Below the pieces are notes generated by a model. That model ran no database searches, was not told the origin of the DNA, and worked only from the letters and a program-made list of their open reading frames with translations. Position numbers and translations under genes: made by a program. A DNA stretch of 64,000 nt from Algoriphagus aestuariicola (GTDB lineage: Bacteria; Bacteroidota; Bacteroidia; Cytophagales; Cyclobacteriaceae): assembly GCF_017254835.1 (NCBI RefSeq), contig NZ_JAFKCW010000004.1, forward strand, positions 525,266 through 589,265. Reading direction: 5' to 3'. Shown one piece after another: positions 9,956 to 18,835 of this stretch; positions within the stretch are counted from its first letter, which is position 1, and each line of letters starts with the position of its first letter.

Positions 9956-10897
9956 CTACGCGTTTTGCAAAGTCCTGCGTATCATGTCCAAATTGACCCG
10001 GATCTCTTCGATACTTTCCCACTCCCGGCCTTCTGTTCCATGTTCTATTCCCACATAGCCGTGGAAGTTGTGCGCCATTACGATCTTCATCATACGCTCA
10101 TAGTCCAGAGGATGCTCTTTCCCATGATCGTCCCAAACCGTAGGCTTGAGGCTGACCCCTTTTGCACTAGGCATCAGCTCGTCTACACCTCGATAAGAAT
10201 CGTAACTGCTGACGACACCATTTTCGGTATGGATTCTAAAATTTCCAAAATCGGGCAATGTGCCGGCTCTGCGGTGTGCGGTTTCTTTAATTAGCTCCGC
10301 CAGCCACTTGCCATTGGAGGAATACCCACCGTGATTTTCGATGATTACATTGATGTCAAAGTCTTCGGCAAACTCACATATTCGGCGAAAAGTGGAGCTG
10401 CAGACGTCGATGGCTTCCTTGGCTAGCTTGGGATCGGTACTGTAGGGAACTGCGGTATATGCGTTGACCCGAATCGCATGGCAGCCGAGAAACTTCGCCG
10501 CTTCGACCCACTTCTTGTGGTTCTCAACGGTTTGTTGGCGTTCGTCCGGCTTTGCGGCGCCGAGCTGGCCCTCGCCATCGATCATGATCAAGACTGAGGT
10601 GACGCCTTCGCCATCCGCTCGGGTTTTCATTTCCTGCAGGTAAGCTTTGTCTTGGGCCTTGTCCTTGAAAAACTGGTTGACGTACTCGACCGCATCGATC
10701 TTGTGTTTTTTTGCCTCGATGGCGAAGTCCAAGTGGTCGAGTTTTTTGCCAAAAAGCATCTTGTTGAGCGACCACTCGGCTAGGGAGATTTTAAAAAGCT
10801 CGTCTTTGGGCCTTGCAAAGGAAAGGTGGGGCATACCAAAGCCAATCGCCGCGGAGGCGAGGCCTGCTGTCTTAAGGAAATTTCGTCTGTTTGTCAT
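9956..10897 (-). CDS. Tat-exported sugar-phosphate isomerase/epimerase-like TIM-barrel protein
   Basis: An AP-endonuclease-2-type TIM barrel (313 residues) of the sugar phosphate isomerase/epimerase or hydroxypyruvate-isomerase-like family. It carries a twin-arginine leader, NRRNFLKTAG, so it is predicted to act in the periplasm. Metal-ligand candidates are the glutamates in DAVEYVNQF, VIIENHGG and VGIEHGTEG, each at the end of a barrel strand. In Bacteroidota such proteins often work beside Gfo/Idh/MocA oxidoreductases and GMC dehydrogenases on oxidised (keto) sugars; the broken Gfo/Idh gene 1.2 kb away and the GMC pair at 33 kb fit that. The exact reaction cannot be assigned. Confidence 0.87.
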   Translation of the reverse strand: MTNRRNFLKTAGLASAAIGFGMPHLSFARPKDELFKISLAEWSLNKMLFGKKLDHLDFAIEAKKHKIDAVEYVNQFFKDKAQDKAYLQEMKTRADGEGVTSVLIMIDGEGQLGAAKPDERQQTVENHKKWVEAAKFLGCHAIRVNAYTAVPYSTDPKLAKEAIDVCSSTFRRICEFAEDFDINVIIENHGGYSSNGKWLAELIKETAHRRAGTLPDFGNFRIHTENGVVSSYDSYRGVDELMPSAKGVSLKPTVWDDHGKEHPLDYERMMKIVMAHNFHGYVGIEHGTEGREWESIEEIRVNLDMIRRTLQNA

Positions 10898-11272
10898 GGG
10901 GAGGGAAAGAGGTTATTGGTTAAAAGTTATTGGCTACCAGAAAGCCATAAGTTAATGATTCGAAACTCTAATTCCATCCCGGTAGCTAGATCATGTGTAG
11001 TCGACAAGGAATTGATGATTTTGCCTTCAACTGGGAAAGGAAGCATAAATTTCTCAGCATTAAGTCCGAGTCAGTAGTTGATTAGTGGTTTCGTCGTGGA
11101 TAAACTTTCTGTATTTTGAGTCAAAACCACCTTGTTGCCTTTTCCTTAAGCCCGATAAATTGGAATAAAACCATCTATTCGGAAAGCAAGAAACCAAATA
11201 ACCTCAACCCGAAGAGCCAAAAGCTCTGGGATTTCAATCATGACTTGAATCTGGGTTGGTAGCGTTTATCTC
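10898..11272. other. Intergenic region with no recognised gene
   Basis: 375 bases between the TIM-barrel start and the stop of the outer-membrane protein. No frame with a convincing start, composition or motif is seen on either strand, and there is no clear hairpin. It must hold the promoter of the TIM-barrel gene, but I cannot point to a -33/-7 pair. Confidence 0.5.
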
Positions 11273-11899
11273 TTAAAAACTAATCCCTATGCTGACCCCG
11301 ATTCCAAAGGGTACAAAGCTATTTCCATCTTCTGAGTCTTCAATACTTGAAAAAGCCACAGAAGGAGTGTAACTGGCTCTGAAAAAGAGGCCTCCGGTTG
11401 GTTTCTGATATCGATATCCAAGCCTAGGAACAAGAGATTTATGCCAATAAGGTGTTTCACGTATGTTGTTCGGGAAGTCTTCATCAAAAGCGTAACTTTT
11501 TTGATGGGAAGTATTGAAGCCAAGTCCCAATTCCAGATTATGCTTTGACTTTCCGTAGAAAGATGAAAGCTCCGCGGTAAAGGCGGGAACTATATATCCA
11601 GAATGCAACGGCTCATCTTCACTTTCGAATAGCAAAGAAAAACCGGCACTTGCAGCGAGCTTCAAAGCGTTTTTTTGGTAGAAGATGCGCCCGTAATTAA
11701 GCGAATAACCACCGGAATTTCCCCAGAATTCGGCAAAAGCAGAGTTTTTAGCCGTAAAAACTTCAGCCTTGCTCTCTGTTTTTTTGGGAGTGGTTTGCCC
11801 AAACAATTGTTCCGCAAAAATAAATGACAAAATGACAAATAGAATTCCCTTTAGTCTCAGTTTTGAACGAGTTTTGTGTGGGGGGGGGGTAATTTTCAT
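11273..11899 (-). CDS. Outer-membrane beta-barrel-like protein with a C10 tract after the start codon
   Basis: A secreted protein of 208 residues with no recognised family. The leader KGILFVILSFIFAEQLFGQ ends at a normal signal-peptidase site. The mature part alternates polar and apolar residues with many aromatics (GGYSLNYGRIFYQK, FRASYTPSVAF) and ends in SIGISF, a terminal Phe typical of barrels, so a small outer-membrane barrel is likely. Residues 4-8 (TPPPH) are encoded across ten consecutive C bases, an unstable tract that would shift the frame if it changed length. No good in-frame start lies after the tract and before the signal peptide. It is downstream of a 41-residue membrane ORF on the same strand. 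Confidence 0.7.
   Translation of the reverse strand: MKITPPPHKTRSKLRLKGILFVILSFIFAEQLFGQTTPKKTESKAEVFTAKNSAFAEFWGNSGGYSLNYGRIFYQKNALKLAASAGFSLLFESEDEPLHSGYIVPAFTAELSSFYGKSKHNLELGLGFNTSHQKSYAFDEDFPNNIRETPYWHKSLVPRLGYRYQKPTGGLFFRASYTPSVAFSSIEDSEDGNSFVPFGIGVSIGISF
11880..11889 (-). repeat. Homopolymer of 10 C in the 5' coding region of the outer-membrane protein
   Basis: Ten G on the plus strand (ten C in the coding sense), beginning in the fourth codon. A tract of this length is prone to slipped-strand change; at 10 the frame is on, at 9 or 11 it would be off. It could equally be a sequencing length error. Confidence 0.85.
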
Positions 11900-11990
11900 A
11901 GGTAGTAGATTTTGGGTTTTTAGCCAATTAAATAAAAAAAACTAAAATTAGAGACCAAAAGCAGATTTAATTTTCAGGCCTCAAGGGTTG

Positions 11991-12116
11991 TCATTTTCTT
12001 GCAGTCAAATTTTTAAAAGATTTGAAGATAGCTATCAAAAAAATACTAATAGCCCAGAACACTGCCGCTCCAAAAGCAATTTCTTTCGGCAGTGCTGAGA
12101 ATTGGAAAGTCGCCAT
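11991..12116 (-). CDS. Small single-pass membrane protein (41 residues), hypothetical
   Basis: A short frame beginning ATG with sequence MATFQFSALPKEI, followed by one strongly hydrophobic stretch of about 20 residues (FGAAVFWAISIFLIAIF) and a basic tail (KSFKNLTARK). The charge pattern is positive-inside. It begins 17 bases after the stop of the Gfo/Idh gene on the same strand, so it could be co-transcribed. I do not recognise a family. The clean helix and tight spacing favour a real gene, but a frame this short can arise by chance. Confidence 0.42.
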   Translation of the reverse strand: MATFQFSALPKEIAFGAAVFWAISIFLIAIFKSFKNLTARK

Positions 12117-12133
12117 AGCGTTAACAACTCTGC

Positions 12134-13648
12134 TTAAATTTCACAGCCCTTTCGATAAGTCCGGGTCAGGAACTGGTTGGCGGCTTCGTCGTTGGTGATC
12201 CTGAGCAGGTTCGCGTCGAAGTCCACCTTTTTGCCCGATCTCAGCGCGATCGCTCCGAGATTGATCGTGTCGGTGATGCACTGGGCACGGACAAAGCTGC
12301 CGGGAGTCTGCCTGCCTTCCAGCATGGAGTCCACCCAAGAGTCGGTCATACGCTCGACTTCCCGTGAGTTGATTCGCTCGGCGTCGCGGCCAGCCATCAG
12401 TTTGCTCTCAGGCAGCAAGACCGGATTTTCTCCCCGGAATCCGCCCAGGATTTTTCCTTTGGTGCCCATGAGCATCAGACCTTCCTCCGGCGTGTCTTTT
12501 CCGTCCATTTCGAGCTCCTCTGGCGCAAAGGGCTTCATGCCTCCATCGTACCAAAACAGGTCAAATGCAGGCAGCTTCTCCTGCTCGGGAAATTTCCACT
12601 TGATCATACAGCTGGCGGGAAAAGCCACGTCGTTTTTCACCCACTGGTAGACCTGGTTGACTTCTTCGCGAGTCGTGGTGCCAAAGGCCTTGGCAGAAGT
12701 TGGACTTTTGGTGATCCCTAGTGTTTCAAACAGAGGAAACAGGCTGTAATGTCCCATGTCTGCCACCGATCCGCCGCCAAACTCATACCAGCCCCGGAAG
12801 ACGTTGTGTGTGTAGTTCTTGTGTTAGGGCATGTTTGGCACCGGGCCGAGCCATAGTTCCCAGTTGAAGCCATTGGGGACGGGCATAGGTGGTTCCGGTC
12901 TTTTGGTCCATTGCTGCCAGACGGGGCGGTAGGACCAGTTGTGGATTTCCTTCAGCTCGCCGATTAGGCCTTCGTCCATCCAAGCCTTGATCTGCCGATA
13001 TTCAGGACGGTCCGACCAGGCCAAGAGATGGGTGATCGTTCCACTGGACGTGGCTTTCTCGATGACCTTTCTTCCTTCCAAAAGCCGATTCGAGATGGGC
13101 TTGTGGGTTACGACATGCATCTTTTTGTCCATGGATGCAAGTGCAATGGATGCATGGGTGTGGTCGGGAGTCATGATCTTGACCGCATCGATGCCTTTTT
13201 CTTTTGTCAACAGCTCGCGGAAATCCTCGTAGCTCGCGCAGCCTTTGTATTTGCCTGAGGGCTTATTTTTGGCGTAGTACTTTTCGACATAGTCTTGGCC
13301 TATGTCCCTGCCGCCGGGAATTCCGGGTTTGCCTTCCCACCAGGTCGGATCGCCCAACACTTCCCGGATGTTGTCACGGATGCCATTGGCCGACCAGTCG
13401 ATGTAGTCCGAGGAGCTCTTGTTTACATCGCAGACGGCAACCACTCGGACCTTGGGGTTTTTGAGCATCTCTCCCATCTCTCTGAGGCCCTGTGTGCCGC
13501 AGCCGATGTTGGCGACGGTCAATTGGTCGGAGGGCGGGATGTGTCCCGTCCCGGCAATGACATGCGAGGGGACGATGGAGATGGATGCGGCGATAGTAGC
13601 TGCGGAGCTTAAAAACTCTCTTCGGTTAATTTTTTCTAAGAGAGGCAT
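12134..13648 (-). pseudogene. Gfo/Idh/MocA-family oxidoreductase, Tat leader, interrupted by one in-frame TAA
   Basis: NAD(P)-dependent sugar or inositol dehydrogenase-like protein of the exported Bacteroidota type. The twin-arginine leader is NRREFLSSAATI, the Rossmann motif IGCGTQG lies near residue 48, and THKP stands where EKP is usual. The frame is open over 505 codons except for one TAA at plus-strand positions 12824-12826. Before it the protein reads LGPVPNMP, after it HKNYTHNVFRGWYEFGGGS, which continues the family's usual PYH...RGWYEFG segment in the same frame; Tyr is expected at the stop. A single TAT or TAC to TAA change explains it. Without suppression only the first 274 residues are made, losing the substrate domain. 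A sequencing error is the main alternative. Confidence 0.85.
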
Positions 13649-13786
13649 AGCAACATTTCTGACGAAAATTGAATTTAATCAGGATGCGTGAGTAAAACAA
13701 TCTTTGTTATTTTTAGGAATCCCGCCCCATTTTTCCTTGAAATGAGGTTTTTTTATTCTTTCCTTTTGACCCAAACTGATCTGAGA

Positions 13787-15418
13787 ATGAAATATACTGT
13801 CCTGCTTTTGTCCATTCTTGTTCTTTTTTCCTGCCAGAGAAAAGAGAAGCTTTCCGAAAGAGTTAGCTATCCTGAGCGGCCTAATATCGTTTGGATTGTT
13901 TGCGAAGACATGTCGCCCGAGCATCTGGAGAGCTATGGGGGCACCGGGGGAAAAACGCCGAATCTCAACGCCTTGGCAAAGGAGTCACTCCAGTATAACA
14001 ATGCCTTTTCGACCGCCGGGGTCTGTGCGCCAAGCCGCTCGGCTTTGATCACCGGGGCCTATCAGACTTCCATCGGGGCCATGCATATGCGGACGTTGGC
14101 GCCTTCAGCGGCTGCGGGCGATGCCTATCCTCCGGGATTCAAGGGCTATTCCACGCTATTGCCGGAGGGAATGCTTCCCTATCCCATCTACCTGCGCCAA
14201 GCAGGCTACTATGTGACCAACAACTCCAAGGAAGATTATCAATTCAGGAGTCCTGTGGGCATGTGGGACGATAGCAGCAACAAGGCACACTGGAGAAACC
14301 GAACCGATCCAAAACAGCCCTTTTTCTCTATCTTCAACTTTACTACGACGCATGAGTCCCAAGTGTGGGCGCGGGAGGGCAAAGACAGTTTGCTGGTAGA
14401 TCCAGATTCGGTGACCGTGCCGCCAGTCTATCCGGATGATTCGCTTACCAGAAGGACATTGGCGCGCTTCATCACCAACGTGATGCGGATGGATGAGCAG
14501 GTCGGCGAGGTGATCGCACAGCTCAAGGAAGATGGCCTGTATGACAACACCATCATTTTCTTCTATTCTGACCACGGGGATGGCATGCCCTATTTCAAGC
14601 GGGAATTGTACGATCGGGGCCTGAAAGTACCGCTTTTGGTAAAAGCGCCCTGGCTGGATGGAGGAACGAAAACAGGGGAATTGGTCAGCTTTGTGGATTT
14701 TGGCCCGACGCTGCTTTCGCTGGCGGGAGTGCCGATACCGGATACCATGCAGGGGCAAGCTTTCCTAGGAAAACAGAAGGCCGAACCCAGAAAATACATC
14801 TATGCTGCGCGTGACCGTATGGACTCGGAGTACGACCGTGTCCGAGCTGTCTCAGATGGTCGCTATAAATACATCCGAAATTACATGCCTGAGAAGCCCA
14901 ACTATCAGAACATCCGCTACCGTCTTCAAAATCCGCTGATGGGCCACCTTTTGGATTTGCACGAGAAAGGCCTTTTGGATCAAAATCAAGATCGCTGGTT
15001 TGCGCAAACTAAGCCAGTGGAAGAGCTTTACGATACCCAATCTGATCCTTGGGAATTTGTCAATCTGGCGGAAGATCCAAGTCACGCTGAAAAGCTAGCA
15101 GAGATGCGAATGGCGCATGAAGAGTGGCTGCTGGCCTATGGCGATCTAGGTGCGCTAAATGAAATGGAAATGGTGAGAAATTGGTGGAACGGGCAGGATA
15201 CGCCCCCGGTCACCGAGGCTCCAAAAGTAGATTACCAAGGAGGGAAAGTTAGCTTGAGCTCGGCGACTCCCTCTGCTATTATTTCTTACAAGAAAGCCAA
15301 AAGTGAGGGATGGCAACTCTATTCCAAAGCTTTCGAGGCATCTGTGGGCGATTCAATTTATGTGAATGCGCATCGGATTGGCTTTGAGCCAAGCGAAATC
15401 GCAACGGTGGTTAAATAA
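13787..15418 (+). CDS. Sulfatase (arylsulfatase superfamily, C-type), lipoprotein
   Basis: Formylglycine-dependent sulfatase of the heparan-N-sulfatase-like S1 type, removing sulfate from polysaccharide or glycan sugars outside the inner membrane. The chosen ATG gives a lipoprotein leader with lipobox FSC (Cys16); an ATG 99 bases upstream would put an odd extension before it. The metal-site motif is IVCEDMSP and the active-site signature is C80-APSR-SALITG, so Cys is the residue converted to formylglycine. FYSDHGDGMPYFKRELYD (split) supplies metal ligands. A C-terminal segment from about residue 480 (GGKVSLSSATPSAIISY...SIYVNAHRIGF) resembles the beta-hexosaminidase C-terminal fold. It sits between two genes broken by nonsense codons. 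No maturase gene is in the window. Confidence 0.93.
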   Translation: MKYTVLLLSILVLFSCQRKEKLSERVSYPERPNIVWIVCEDMSPEHLESYGGTGGKTPNLNALAKESLQYNNAFSTAGVCAPSRSALITGAYQTSIGAMHMRTLAPSAAAGDAYPPGFKGYSTLLPEGMLPYPIYLRQAGYYVTNNSKEDYQFRSPVGMWDDSSNKAHWRNRTDPKQPFFSIFNFTTTHESQVWAREGKDSLLVDPDSVTVPPVYPDDSLTRRTLARFITNVMRMDEQVGEVIAQLKEDGLYDNTIIFFYSDHGDGMPYFKRELYDRGLKVPLLVKAPWLDGGTKTGELVSFVDFGPTLLSLAGVPIPDTMQGQAFLGKQKAEPRKYIYAARDRMDSEYDRVRAVSDGRYKYIRNYMPEKPNYQNIRYRLQNPLMGHLLDLHEKGLLDQNQDRWFAQTKPVEELYDTQSDPWEFVNLAEDPSHAEKLAEMRMAHEEWLLAYGDLGALNEMEMVRNWWNGQDTPPVTEAPKVDYQGGKVSLSSATPSAIISYKKAKSEGWQLYSKAFEASVGDSIYVNAHRIGFEPSEIATVVK

Positions 15419-15752
15419 ACCAACCACAGAGAGAAAATGTGTGCTTAGCGACTTTTAATAGTCCCAGATGTACAACAGAGGAATGACGTGAACTTGGGTA
15501 GAAAATGTTGGAGAAAATGCCGTAGGCATGAATCATTTGCTAGCCAGCCATTTTAATGGCTGGAATTCAAAGATGACAGGTTTTGAAAAATGCCGGAGGA
15601 ATGGCCGATTTTCCAAGGTTTCCGAAATAAGAAGATCTGTCATTAAGAGAAAAGCAGGAGCTGTCGGTCCTACCCTGATCCGTCCGCTGTTGACCAAATA
15701 GACACTAGTCCATTTACCCCATCTTGAAGTCTTTAACACATACCCTCTAACC
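15419..15752. other. Intergenic region holding one REP-like palindromic element
   Basis: 334 bases between the sulfatase and the esterase. Apart from the palindromic element annotated separately, I see no gene: the frames present have no homology I recognise and poor starts. The esterase promoter must lie in the last 150 bases. Confidence 0.5.
15517..15563. repeat. REP-like intergenic palindromic element, copy 1
   Basis: Two inverted repeats in tandem: ATGCC-GTA-GGCAT, then after a 14-base spacer CCAGCCATT-TT-AATGGCTGG. Read on the minus strand the order is long palindrome, GCTAGCAA-type linker, ATGCC...GGCAT, which matches the arrangement at 31717-31760. Such elements are common between genes in Bacteroidota and resemble REP sequences mobilised by IS200-like enzymes; that link is inference. 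Confidence 0.6.
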
Positions 15753-16931
15753 ATGAAAAAGCGAATCGGAATCATAGCCTTTGCGATAGCCGCAATCCTC
15801 CATACACCTATCGTCCAAGCCCAGGAAAATATGCTTTGTCAGGGCGCCTACTGGACCGAAGACGAGGCTAACGTTCACATGAAACAGTGGGCAAAGGATT
15901 GGACGACGAAAGCCGATTGGGAAAAGAGAAGCCAAGTCATCCGAGATGGTCTCGTACGGGGTATGAAGTTGGATCAGATGCCAAAACGGGACACTCCCTT
16001 CAATGCCATCATCCACAGTACGCGAGAGATGGACGGCTATATCGTCGAAAACATTGCCATCGAGAGCTTTCCAGGATTCTACATCACGGGCAATCTCTAT
16101 CGTCCGATTAGCAAAGAACCTTTTGCGAAAAGCCCAGGCATCCTCAGCGTTCACGGACATGGGACCGATCCCCGCTTTGGCGAAAGCGTCCAGACCCGGA
16201 GCGCAGCCTTTGCCCGGATGGGAGCGGTGGTCTTTGCTTACGACATGATCGGCTATGGCGATTCCAAACAGGTGGAGCACAAGTTGCCGATTGCATTGAC
16301 TATACAAACCTACAATTCCCAGCGGGTCATCGACTATCTGGTGTCTAGGCCCGATGTCGATCCTGAGCGAATTGGCGTGACAGGAGAGTCGGGCGGAGGC
16401 ACCCAGACCATCATGATTACCGCATTGGATCCGCGCATCAAAGTCTCTGTGCCAGTCGTCATGGTTTCGGCTTACTTTTTTGGCGGCTGTACCTAAGAAA
16501 GTGGCATGCCAGTGCATAAGAGCGCCCATCACCAGACCAACAACGTGGAGATCGCCGCTTTGGCGGTGCCAAGACCAATGCTGCTGGTCTCAGACGGCGG
16601 TGACTGGACAAAAAATACTCCGAGAATCGAGATGCCCTACATCCAGAAAGTTTATGCGCAGTACGATGCCGAAAGCAAGGTAGATAACGTCCACCTTCCG
16701 GCTGAGCGTCATGACTATGGGCCGAGCAAGCGGGCGGTGGTTTATAATTTTCTGGCGCAATACCTGGGCTTGAATGCGGGAAAAATCCTGGTCAAAAATC
16801 AGTTTGACGAAGGTTTTGTCACGCTTTTGCCCAGAGAAGAACTGATGGTTTTCAACGAACAGCATCCGATTCCGGCAAATGCCCTCCATGGTGAAAAAGC
16901 CGTGATGGATTTTCTCCAGTTCAAACCCTAA
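15753..16931 (+). pseudogene. Secreted alpha/beta hydrolase (acetyl-xylan-esterase-like), interrupted by one in-frame TAA
   Basis: An exported alpha/beta-hydrolase of the dienelactone/acetyl-xylan-esterase-like group. The signal peptide ends near VQAQ (residue 25). HGHGTDPRF is the oxyanion strand, GVTGESGGGTQT carries the nucleophile Ser, and [11 protein letters not shown] near the C-terminus carries the catalytic His. The frame is open for 393 codons except for one TAA at 16494-16496. The protein reads YFFGGCT before it and [22 protein letters not shown] after it (split at MPVHKS), in the same frame, exactly as homologues run on. As I recall the family, Cys occupies this position, which would need two changes. 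If not suppressed, the product ends at residue 247 and loses the catalytic His. Confidence 0.85.
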
Positions 16932-16962
16932 ACCTCAGTTTAATATCTCTTCCAAATCTTCT

Positions 16963-17925
16963 ATGAAATTCCTTTCCACCCTTTTGCTATTCACCGGATT
17001 GGGGATCGGTACTTCTGGCTTTGCCCAAAAAGCGAATGTGGTCACTTTTGGCCTGTGTACCGATGTCCACATTCCGACCATGCACGATTCGGAGTACCGC
17101 ATGACGACGTTTATCGATGCGATGAAAAAGGAAAAACCTGACTTCATCATCGAGTTGGGGGATTTTAGCATTCCTAAGCCTGAGTATCAAAAGGCCTACG
17201 ATATTTGGAATTCTTTTCCCGGAGAAAAATACCACGTGATCGGTAATCACGAGATGGATGGGGGAACGACCCTGGAAAAGGCTTTGACCTATCGAGAGAT
17301 GACCTCGAGCTATTATTCTTTTGACAAAAATGGGTTTCACTTTGTCGTGCTCGATGGCAATGACAAAGTCGATCCAAGCAAAAAGGGCTATCAACAACTG
17401 ATCGGCCCGGAGCAACTTGCTTGGCTAAGGCAGGATCTGGAAAAGTCTCAGTTTCCGGTGATCCTCTTTTCCCATCAGGGACTTTCTCTCTACAAAACCC
17501 ACCAAGAAAGCTACGGAGTAGAAAACTTCGAGGAGGTTCAGGCTTTGCTCCAAGCCCACAACAGCTTGCACCCAGACCGTAAGGTCATCGCGTCTTTCAA
17601 CGGTCACACCCATACGGACTATACCGAAAACATCGGCGGAATCTGGTACATCTCCACGACTTCGATGGCTTACCATTGGTTGGGGGAAGACTATGAACAT
17701 ATCCGCTACAGCGCCGAAGTGGACAAAAACTACCGATGGATCAAGTTTACGGCACCCTTCAAAGAACCACTTTTTACGACCGTCACCATCTCGTCCAAAG
17801 GTACGATCAAGATTGCCGGCAAGAAGACCGAATGGGTAGGGCCATCGCCTTTTGAACTGGGCTTTCCCGAAAATCTGAAGCCCTACGTCCATCCCGAGAT
17901 CAGCAAGAAAAAGCTGAGGTTTTAG
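16963..17925 (+). CDS. Secreted calcineurin-like metallophosphoesterase
   Basis: A periplasmic or secreted dinuclear-metal phosphoesterase of 320 residues. The signal peptide ends at GFAQ (residue 22). All blocks of the fold are present in order: D-x-H in LCTDVHIP, GD in IELGDFSIP, GNHE in HVIGNHEMDGG, H in LFSHQGLS and GHTH in ASFNGHTHTDY. Its likely substrates are phosphate esters released from sugars or nucleotides; the sequence does not say which. It begins 31 bases after the broken esterase on the same strand, so they may share a transcript. The family call is secure and the substrate open. Confidence 0.93.
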   Translation: MKFLSTLLLFTGLGIGTSGFAQKANVVTFGLCTDVHIPTMHDSEYRMTTFIDAMKKEKPDFIIELGDFSIPKPEYQKAYDIWNSFPGEKYHVIGNHEMDGGTTLEKALTYREMTSSYYSFDKNGFHFVVLDGNDKVDPSKKGYQQLIGPEQLAWLRQDLEKSQFPVILFSHQGLSLYKTHQESYGVENFEEVQALLQAHNSLHPDRKVIASFNGHTHTDYTENIGGIWYISTTSMAYHWLGEDYEHIRYSAEVDKNYRWIKFTAPFKEPLFTTVTISSKGTIKIAGKKTEWVGPSPFELGFPENLKPYVHPEISKKKLRF

Positions 17926-18016
17926 CCATTGGACAAGTTTTGCCCAAGGTTTTCGAACACATTCTTCGGGATCTGTTTTTATTGAAATACTTTTGTAGGG
18001 AATAAACAGATAGCCG

Positions 18017-18835
18017 GTGAAAAAATACTTGTCTCTCATCCTGCTTTGCTTTTTCGTTTCCATTGACCCTGCTCAGGCACAGGAATCTCAAAAGGAGACT
18101 TTTTGGGGAATGGCAGTGGGTATTCGCTCCCAAAATTTCCAGGACGAACTCGTCACCCAAACCAAGTACAGCGGAGGTCTGCTCTATTTCATGATCAACA
18201 TGGAAAAGAACAAGGCCAACACCTGGCGGAAATTCAACTTTGAAGCAGCCGTTGGCAGCATGAAGAGTAAAGCCTTTGAGATCGGGCAGGTGCCTTCGCG
18301 TTACCTTCAGCCGAGTATTAGCTCCTATTGGAACGAGCTCAGCTACAGCTATCTTTTTCAGCTTAAGAGCGATGATAAAAGCGCGATCTATGTTGGTTCT
18401 GGCCTCTCCAACGTGATTTCCGTCCGCTATTCCCCCCGCTGGGACAACAGCCAGATCAATTACGAATTTACCGGAAACCTCCAGGCTGAGGGGCGCTATC
18501 TGCGGAACTTTGATCTTTGGGGAAAAGCGATGAAGGCGAGCTTTACCCTCAAACTGCCGCTGATCGGTTATATTTCACGACCAGGATATTCGGCGGTGCC
18601 GGAGTTTCTGGATCACGAAAAGGACTTCGTATCCTCTCTCTTTGACAATACGTCAGTGAGCTGGCTAGGCAATTTCCCCCGAATCCAGTTTGACAACTAC
18701 GTCGAATTCCCCATCGCCAGCGGCAACAAGATGCAGGTGGTCTACAACTGGGAATACTATTCCTATCAAAACCCCGTGCCGGTGCACGCCGCCGCGCATA
18801 CCATTGGTGTCAACTTCCTGATGAAAACCAAATGA
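18017..18835 (+). CDS. Secreted hypothetical protein, co-translated with an S41 protease
   Basis: I do not recognise this 272-residue protein. It starts with GTG, and the leader KKYLSLILLCFFVSIDPAQAQ is a clear signal peptide. The mature part is rich in Tyr, Trp, Phe, Ser and Asn in alternating patterns (YWNELSYSYLFQLK, VVYNWEYYSYQNP), which suggests a beta-rich outer-membrane or surface protein. It ends in NFLMKTK and overlaps the following S41 protease gene by four bases (ATGA), so the two are translationally coupled and probably work together. No catalytic motif is seen. Confidence 0.78.
   Translation: MKKYLSLILLCFFVSIDPAQAQESQKETFWGMAVGIRSQNFQDELVTQTKYSGGLLYFMINMEKNKANTWRKFNFEAAVGSMKSKAFEIGQVPSRYLQPSISSYWNELSYSYLFQLKSDDKSAIYVGSGLSNVISVRYSPRWDNSQINYEFTGNLQAEGRYLRNFDLWGKAMKASFTLKLPLIGYISRPGYSAVPEFLDHEKDFVSSLFDNTSVSWLGNFPRIQFDNYVEFPIASGNKMQVVYNWEYYSYQNPVPVHAAAHTIGVNFLMKTK

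Noticed and set aside
13688-13786. Upstream ATG for the first sulfatase
   Set aside because: The later ATG gives a textbook lipoprotein leader; the extension would bury it.
15533-15775. 80-codon minus-strand frame overlapping the REP-like element and the start of the esterase
   Set aside because: It runs through a palindromic repeat and into a real gene on the other strand.
15747-16532. 261-codon open frame antisense to the esterase-like gene
   Set aside because: Shadow of the esterase reading frame; the plus-strand protein has clear alpha/beta-hydrolase motifs.
12134-16931. Stop-codon reassignment of TAA in this organism
   Set aside because: Many intact genes here end at TAA exactly where their families end (for example the SusD gene at 7902), so TAA is a normal stop.
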